DNA of 64,000 nt from Burkholderia sp. S171. Its GTDB lineage: Bacteria > Pseudomonadota > Gammaproteobacteria > Burkholderiales > Burkholderiaceae. A model generated the notes under the pieces. It was not told the origin of the DNA and did no database searches. It saw nothing but the letters and a program-made list of their open reading frames with translations. Positions 60,332-64,000 of the stretch are shown piece after piece (position 1 is the stretch's first letter; the number at the start of each line of letters is the position of its first letter). The position numbers and the translations under genes were made by a program. Where the stretch lies: NCBI RefSeq assembly GCF_009766085.1, contig NZ_LMUF01000048.1:22433-86432 (forward strand). Reading direction: 5' to 3'.

Positions 60332-61429
60332 ATGAACGACTCCGCCAAACCTTCCACGTCAACCCGCGTCAGCCGGTTCGGCGATGGTTTCGACCTCGGC
60401 AAGATGCTGCTCGAAGGACGTGCATTCTTTGCGCTGATCGTGATCATCATCGTATTTTCGTTTCTCTCGCCGTATTACTTCGCAGTCGAAAACTTCCTGA
60501 CGATGGCTTCGCACGTAGCTATCTACGGCATCCTTGCGATCGGGATGCTGCTGGTGATCATCAACGGCGGCATCGACCTGTCGGTGGGATCCACGCTCGG
60601 CCTGTCCGGTGTGGTCGCGGGGTTCTTCCTGCAGGGTGTGACGCTGAACCTGTTTGGCGTCGTGCTATATCCGGCGGTCTGGGTCGTGGTGGTGCTGTGC
60701 TGTCTGCTTGGCGCCTTTATCGGCCTGGTCAACGGCGTGCTGATCGCGCGGTTCAAGGTGCCTGCGTTCGTCGCCACGCTCGGGGTGATGTATGTGGTGC
60801 GCGGACTTGCTCTGCTCATGACCAACGGCCTGACCTACAACAACCTGGGCGGCCACGCGGATCTGGGCAACGTCGGCTTCAACGGGCTCGGCTTTGATCG
60901 CCTGTTTAATGTTCCCGTCGGCGTGCTGATCCTCGCGGTCATCGGGATCCTGGGCAGCATCATGCTCACCCGCACGGCCTTCGGCCGCTGGCTTTATGGT
61001 TCCGGCGGCAACGAGCGCGCGGCCCAACTTTCAGGCGTACCGGTGAAAAGAGTGCAAATCAGCGTGTACATGCTCTCGGGTGTCTGTGCTGCCATCGCCG
61101 GGTTGATCCTGTCCTCGCAGCTCACGTCCGCCGGTCCGACGGCCGGCACGACCTATGAACTGACGGCCATCGCCGCGGTGGTTATTGGCGGTGCGTCGCT
61201 GATGGGCGGCACCGGCAACATCCGCGGGACCCTGCTCGGGGCCTTCGTGATCGGTTTCCTGTCCGACGGTCTGGTGATTATCGGTATCTCTTCGTATTGG
61301 CAAACGGTGTTCACCGGCGCGGTCATCGTGCTCGCGGTGTTGCTCAACGCCATTCAATATCGCCGTCGCGTCAAGCGCCCTGCGCCGACTTCCGGCCAAC
61401 CCACTTCTCCACAAGGCGGCAAGGTTTAA
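60332..61429 (+). CDS. CUT2 sugar ABC transporter permease (RbsC/EryF-like)
   Basis: Inner-membrane permease of 365 aa with about nine to ten hydrophobic segments. Conserved RbsC motifs are INGGIDLSVGSTLGLSGVVAG, FGRWLYGSGGNERAAQLSGVPV and IGGASLMGGTGNIRGTLLGAFVIG. A charged N-terminus of about 30 residues precedes the first helix. The start at 60332 has GGAGA about 7 bases upstream; an ATG at 60314 would add six residues. It lies between the ATPase and the binding-protein genes. Confidence 0.93.
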   Translation: MNDSAKPSTSTRVSRFGDGFDLGKMLLEGRAFFALIVIIIVFSFLSPYYFAVENFLTMASHVAIYGILAIGMLLVIINGGIDLSVGSTLGLSGVVAGFFLQGVTLNLFGVVLYPAVWVVVVLCCLLGAFIGLVNGVLIARFKVPAFVATLGVMYVVRGLALLMTNGLTYNNLGGHADLGNVGFNGLGFDRLFNVPVGVLILAVIGILGSIMLTRTAFGRWLYGSGGNERAAQLSGVPVKRVQISVYMLSGVCAAIAGLILSSQLTSAGPTAGTTYELTAIAAVVIGGASLMGGTGNIRGTLLGAFVIGFLSDGLVIIGISSYWQTVFTGAVIVLAVLLNAIQYRRRVKRPAPTSGQPTSPQGGKV

Positions 61430-61518
61430 GCCGCGCCGCCGGCCCTTGAGAAGAATGTCTTACTTGTGCTTATTCGTCTTACCCCAACGCCATCGCTAAT
61501 CAAAAAAGGAGACTTACC

Positions 61519-62472
61519 ATGACAACCAAAAGAAGAACTTTGATACTCGCCGCCGTTGCCATCGCCGCGCCGCTGTTCGCAAGCCAAGCTCATGCGGCCG
61601 GGGGGCTCGTCACCATCATCGTCAACGATCCCTCGAACCCCTACTGGCTCACAGAAGGCAACGTAGCGGCCGCCGAGGCGAAAAGGCTCGGATACACCGC
61701 GAACGTCGCGGCTTCGAAAGGTGACACCAACGCCGAAAGCCAGTTGATCGATACCGCCATCACCAACAAATCGGTCGCGATCATTCTCGATCCCGCGAAC
61801 GCCAGCGGGTCCGTCGGTGCGGTGAAAAAGGCGGTTGCCGCCAACATTCCGGTTTTCCTCGTCAATGCCGAGATCAACCAGGAGGGCTTGGCCAAGGCGC
61901 AACTCGTGTCCAACAACGCACAGGGTGCGGCGCTGGGCGCGCAGCAATGGGTGAAGGACGTCGGATCGAAGGGCAACTATGTCGAACTGCTCGGCTCGCC
62001 GTCCGACAACAACGCCGCGACGCGTTCGAACGGCTATACGTCAGTGCTTAGCCAGTATCCGGATCTGAAGAAGGTCGGATCGCAAGTGGCCGACTGGGAT
62101 CGCACCAAGGGTTTCAACGCGATGCAGAGCCTGTTGCAAGCGCACCCGGACATCATTGGCGTGATCAGCGGCAACGACGAAATGGCGCTTGGCGGGATTG
62201 CCGCGCTCAAGCAGGCCGGCAAACTCTCGAGCATCAAGGTGGGTGGTTTTGACGGTTCACCGACCGCGGTTGCCGCAGTCAAGGCCGGCGAGTTGCAATA
62301 CACGGTGCTACAGCCGGTTGCCACGTTTTCTGTCAAGGCGGTGCAGGAGGCTGATCAGTTCCTGAAGACCGGCAAGACGGGTGCCAAGACTGAAAAGCAA
62401 CTCTTCGATTGCGTCCTGATCACCAAGGCCAACGTGGATAAGTACACCTCCGCATTTACCCTTTCGAAGTAA
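61519..62472 (+). CDS. CUT2 periplasmic substrate-binding protein (RbsB/EryG-like)
   Basis: Binding protein of 317 aa. The signal peptide RTLILAAVAIAAPLFASQAHA is followed by the type I binding fold (VTIIVNDPSNPYWLTEGNVAAAEAKRLGY, NAQGAALGAQQWVKDVG, VISGNDEMALGGIAALKQAGK, VGGFDGSPTAVAAVKAGEL). GGAG lies upstream of the ATG. It probably binds erythritol or a related polyol. A strong hairpin follows its stop codon, which may keep its message at a higher level than the rest of the operon. Confidence 0.93.
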   Translation: MTTKRRTLILAAVAIAAPLFASQAHAAGGLVTIIVNDPSNPYWLTEGNVAAAEAKRLGYTANVAASKGDTNAESQLIDTAITNKSVAIILDPANASGSVGAVKKAVAANIPVFLVNAEINQEGLAKAQLVSNNAQGAALGAQQWVKDVGSKGNYVELLGSPSDNNAATRSNGYTSVLSQYPDLKKVGSQVADWDRTKGFNAMQSLLQAHPDIIGVISGNDEMALGGIAALKQAGKLSSIKVGGFDGSPTAVAAVKAGELQYTVLQPVATFSVKAVQEADQFLKTGKTGAKTEKQLFDCVLITKANVDKYTSAFTLSK

Positions 62473-62484
62473 TGCCAAGGCTGC

Positions 62485-62518
62485 AAACCCGCAGGGCGCC
62501 GAAGGGCACCTGCGGTTT
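62485..62518. terminator. Intercistronic stem-loop after the binding-protein gene
   Basis: AAACCCGCAGG (62485-62495) pairs with CCTGCGGTTT (62509-62518), with one bulged C and a 13-base loop that contains further G/C pairing. It lies between the binding-protein gene and the TpiA-like gene. No T-tract follows, so mRNA stabilisation or partial termination is more likely than full termination. Confidence 0.55.
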
Positions 62519-62573
62519 CACCCGGCGCGGTGCGCAGCAGCGCCGGTAAGTGCATCTGATTGACGACATCATC

Positions 62574-63335
62574 ATGACCCATTCCCCTTTCTGGATCGGT
62601 ACCAGCTGGAAAATGAACAAGACCCTGGCGGAGGCGCGCGCGTTTGCCGAAGGTCTGCTCACCAGCACTGCCGACCCGCGGATGCAGCGCTTCGTAATTC
62701 CGCCTTTCACTGCGATTCGCGAGGTCAAGGCAATCCTGACGGATACCACGGTGAAGGTCGGCGCGCAGAATATGCACTGGGCCGATCATGGCGCCTGGAC
62801 CGGTGAAATCTCACCGTCGATGCTGGTCGATTGCGCGATGGATCTAGTCGAACTCGGCCACTCCGAGCGGCGTGAACATTTTGGCGAGATCGATGAAACA
62901 GTGGGGCTGAAGGTCGAGGCAGCTGTGCGTCACGGGCTGACGCCGCTGATCTGCATTGGCGAGACGCTCGCCGATCGCGAAGGTGGGCGAGCCGCCGAAG
63001 TCCTGGCTGCCGAAGTACGTGGCGCATTGGGCCGATTGAAGCCGGAACAACACGCGGCCCCGATCCTGCTTGCGTACGAGCCGGTTTGGGCCATTGGCGA
63101 GCGCGGCATACCGGCCAGCGCGGACTATGCCGATGCTCGTCAGGCGGAGATCATCGCGGTGGCGCAGGACATTCTTGGCCGCCGCGTGCCGTGCCTTTAT
63201 GGCGGCTCCGTCAACCCGGACAACTGCGCTGAACTTGCCGCTTGTGCACATATTGACGGATTGTTCATTGGGCGGTCTGCCTGGAACGTAGATGGGTATC
63301 TGGACATTCTGGAGCGCGTCAGGGCGGTGCTCTGA
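62574..63335 (+). CDS. tpiA: Triosephosphate-isomerase homologue, EryH-like tetrulose-4-phosphate isomerase
   Basis: TIM-barrel isomerase of 253 aa. The catalytic Lys is K13 (SWKMNKT), His H96 (ELGHSERR; ILGHSERR in ordinary Tpi) and Glu E169 (AYEPVWAIG), and a GGSV phosphate loop is near the end. Standing in a tetritol operon, it should be the EryH type, which converts D-3-tetrulose 4-phosphate to D-erythrulose 4-phosphate, rather than the glycolytic enzyme. The start at 62574 matches the family N-terminus; an upstream GTG at 62550 is possible. Confidence 0.9.
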   Translation: MTHSPFWIGTSWKMNKTLAEARAFAEGLLTSTADPRMQRFVIPPFTAIREVKAILTDTTVKVGAQNMHWADHGAWTGEISPSMLVDCAMDLVELGHSERREHFGEIDETVGLKVEAAVRHGLTPLICIGETLADREGGRAAEVLAAEVRGALGRLKPEQHAAPILLAYEPVWAIGERGIPASADYADARQAEIIAVAQDILGRRVPCLYGGSVNPDNCAELAACAHIDGLFIGRSAWNVDGYLDILERVRAVL

Positions 63336-63380
63336 CCTGTTCGCATGCGTGGTATTTCAACCTGAATGATGGAGATCATC

Positions 63381-63833
63381 GTGAAACTTGCAATTGCTGG
63401 AGATAGCGCGGGGGCTGGGCTGGCCCATGTGCTGGCTGAACATCTCAAGGATCGCTTTGAGGTTTTTGAGGTATCGAGCAACGAAGCAGATCCACAGGAG
63501 TTCTATGCAAACCTGTCGGACCGTGTGGCATCGAGCCTGCTACGTGGCGAGTATGACCGTGCGATTTTGGTCTGTGGTACCGGGATTGGTGTCAGTATCT
63601 CGGCGAATAAGGTGCCCGGAATCCGCGCTGCATTGTGTCACGATACCTATTCGGCGGAACGTGCGGCGCTGTCGAATAATGCGCAGATCATCACGATGGG
63701 GTCGCGGGTGATTGGGGCGGAAGTCGCTAAAACCATTGCCGATGCTTTTCTGGCGCAGAGCTTCGACGAGAATGGACGCAGCGCAGGGAATGTGGCGGCG
63801 ATTGATGAGGTTGATGCTAAGTACCACGGTTGA
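63381..63833 (+). CDS. rpiB: RpiB/LacAB-family sugar phosphate isomerase, EryI-like
   Basis: Isomerase of 150 aa of the RpiB/LacAB family. The family N-terminus KLAIAGDSAGAGLAHVLAEHL, the active-site cysteine C65 in VCGTGIGVSISANKVPGIRAALC and the later SNNAQIITMGSRVIG are clear. In the Brucella pathway EryI forms D-erythrose 4-phosphate, which enters the pentose phosphate pathway. The start is placed at the GTG at 63381, with GGAG six bases upstream and the expected first residues; ATG codons at 63366 and 63369 are alternatives. It is the last gene of the operon. Confidence 0.9.
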   Translation: MKLAIAGDSAGAGLAHVLAEHLKDRFEVFEVSSNEADPQEFYANLSDRVASSLLRGEYDRAILVCGTGIGVSISANKVPGIRAALCHDTYSAERAALSNNAQIITMGSRVIGAEVAKTIADAFLAQSFDENGRSAGNVAAIDEVDAKYHG

Positions 63834-63972
63834 GGGGGATGGGACGTGGTGGGAGTGGGTTCCAGGGTTAGCGGTCGGGGTCTATGCCGGGTTGCTGCTT
63901 TCAGCGTTAGTGGTCTGCGAGAGTCGGATTTTCTCTTTATCACTTTTAGCCACTGTGCGTGGCGGCACGTCA

Positions 63973-63998
63973 TTTCTTTGTCCAAAGCGACAAAGAAA
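63973..63998. repeat. 10-bp inverted repeat at the window end
   Basis: TTTCTTTGTC (63973-63982) and GACAAAGAAA (63989-63998) form a perfect inverted repeat with a 6-base loop, about 140 bases after the RpiB stop codon. It may be a bidirectional terminator for the tetritol operon or part of a repeated element. The rest of 63834-63972 holds no supported gene. Confidence 0.5.
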
Positions 63999-64000
63999 CG

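Noticed and set aside
1..64000. CRISPR arrays, tRNA/rRNA genes, insertion sequences, integrases
   Set aside because: No spaced direct repeats, no recognisable RNA gene and no transposase or integrase frame was seen.

Overview
The window is a GC-rich chromosome or megaplasmid segment with long GC-biased reading frames on both strands, ATGA-type stop/start overlaps and gene families typical of Burkholderiales (DUF3348/DUF802/DUF2894 proteins, CUT2 sugar transporters, tandem-RND efflux pumps, GH42). A Paraburkholderia/Caballeronia-like host is the best guess; this is inferred from family content, as no rRNA or tRNA gene is present. No integrase, transposase, phage gene or CRISPR array was seen. 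The content is accessory metabolism, transport and regulation.

Layout. 1-3.9 kb: a CUT2 sugar ABC transporter (permease cut by the window edge, single-domain ATPase, binding protein) behind a LacI-type regulator, with a palindromic operator at 2748-2765. 4.0-9.9 kb: an IclR regulator divergent from an acyl-CoA dehydrogenase, an NDP-forming acyl-CoA synthetase and an ACS-type MFS carrier, probably a carboxylate catabolic unit. 9.9-19.2 kb: an MdtABC/MuxABC-OpmB-like tandem RND pump operon. 19.9-27.5 kb: a LacI regulator divergent from a CUT1 ABC transporter and a GH42 beta-galactosidase, with two identical operators before the first gene. 27.6-34.7 kb: small stress and regulatory genes (SnoaL-like, MarR, aldo/keto reductase, CMD, ArsR, GFA, GST/TetR) mixed with broken genes (SRPBCC, LysR tail, GNAT, M20 amidohydrolase).

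34.8-39.2 kb: a compact four-gene operon, DUF3348 - DUF802/MotA-like - OmpA/MotB-like - DUF2894. The two middle proteins look like a proton- or sodium-driven envelope motor with a coiled-coil tail of about 600 residues, architecturally close to ZorA/ZorB of the Zorya defence system but without the Zorya effectors. This is the strongest candidate for an undescribed system. 39.5-50.6 kb: an ABM monooxygenase, a double-PAS hybrid histidine kinase, a Gfo/Idh/MocA oxidoreductase, an alpha/beta hydrolase, an MFS/LysR divergent pair and a Fur-type TonB receptor/PepSY pair. 50.6-50.9 kb: a methyltransferase with an internal deletion.

51.2-63.8 kb: a 12-gene tetritol (erythritol-like) catabolic operon: SorC/EryD regulator, FGGY kinase, GlpD-like dehydrogenase, EryC-like isomerase, DhaK, DhaL, DUF2291 protein, a CUT2 transporter, and TpiA- and RpiB-like isomerases. 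It matches the Brucella EryA-B-C-H-I route to erythrose 4-phosphate, with an added DhaKL kinase that may give free tetruloses a second entry.
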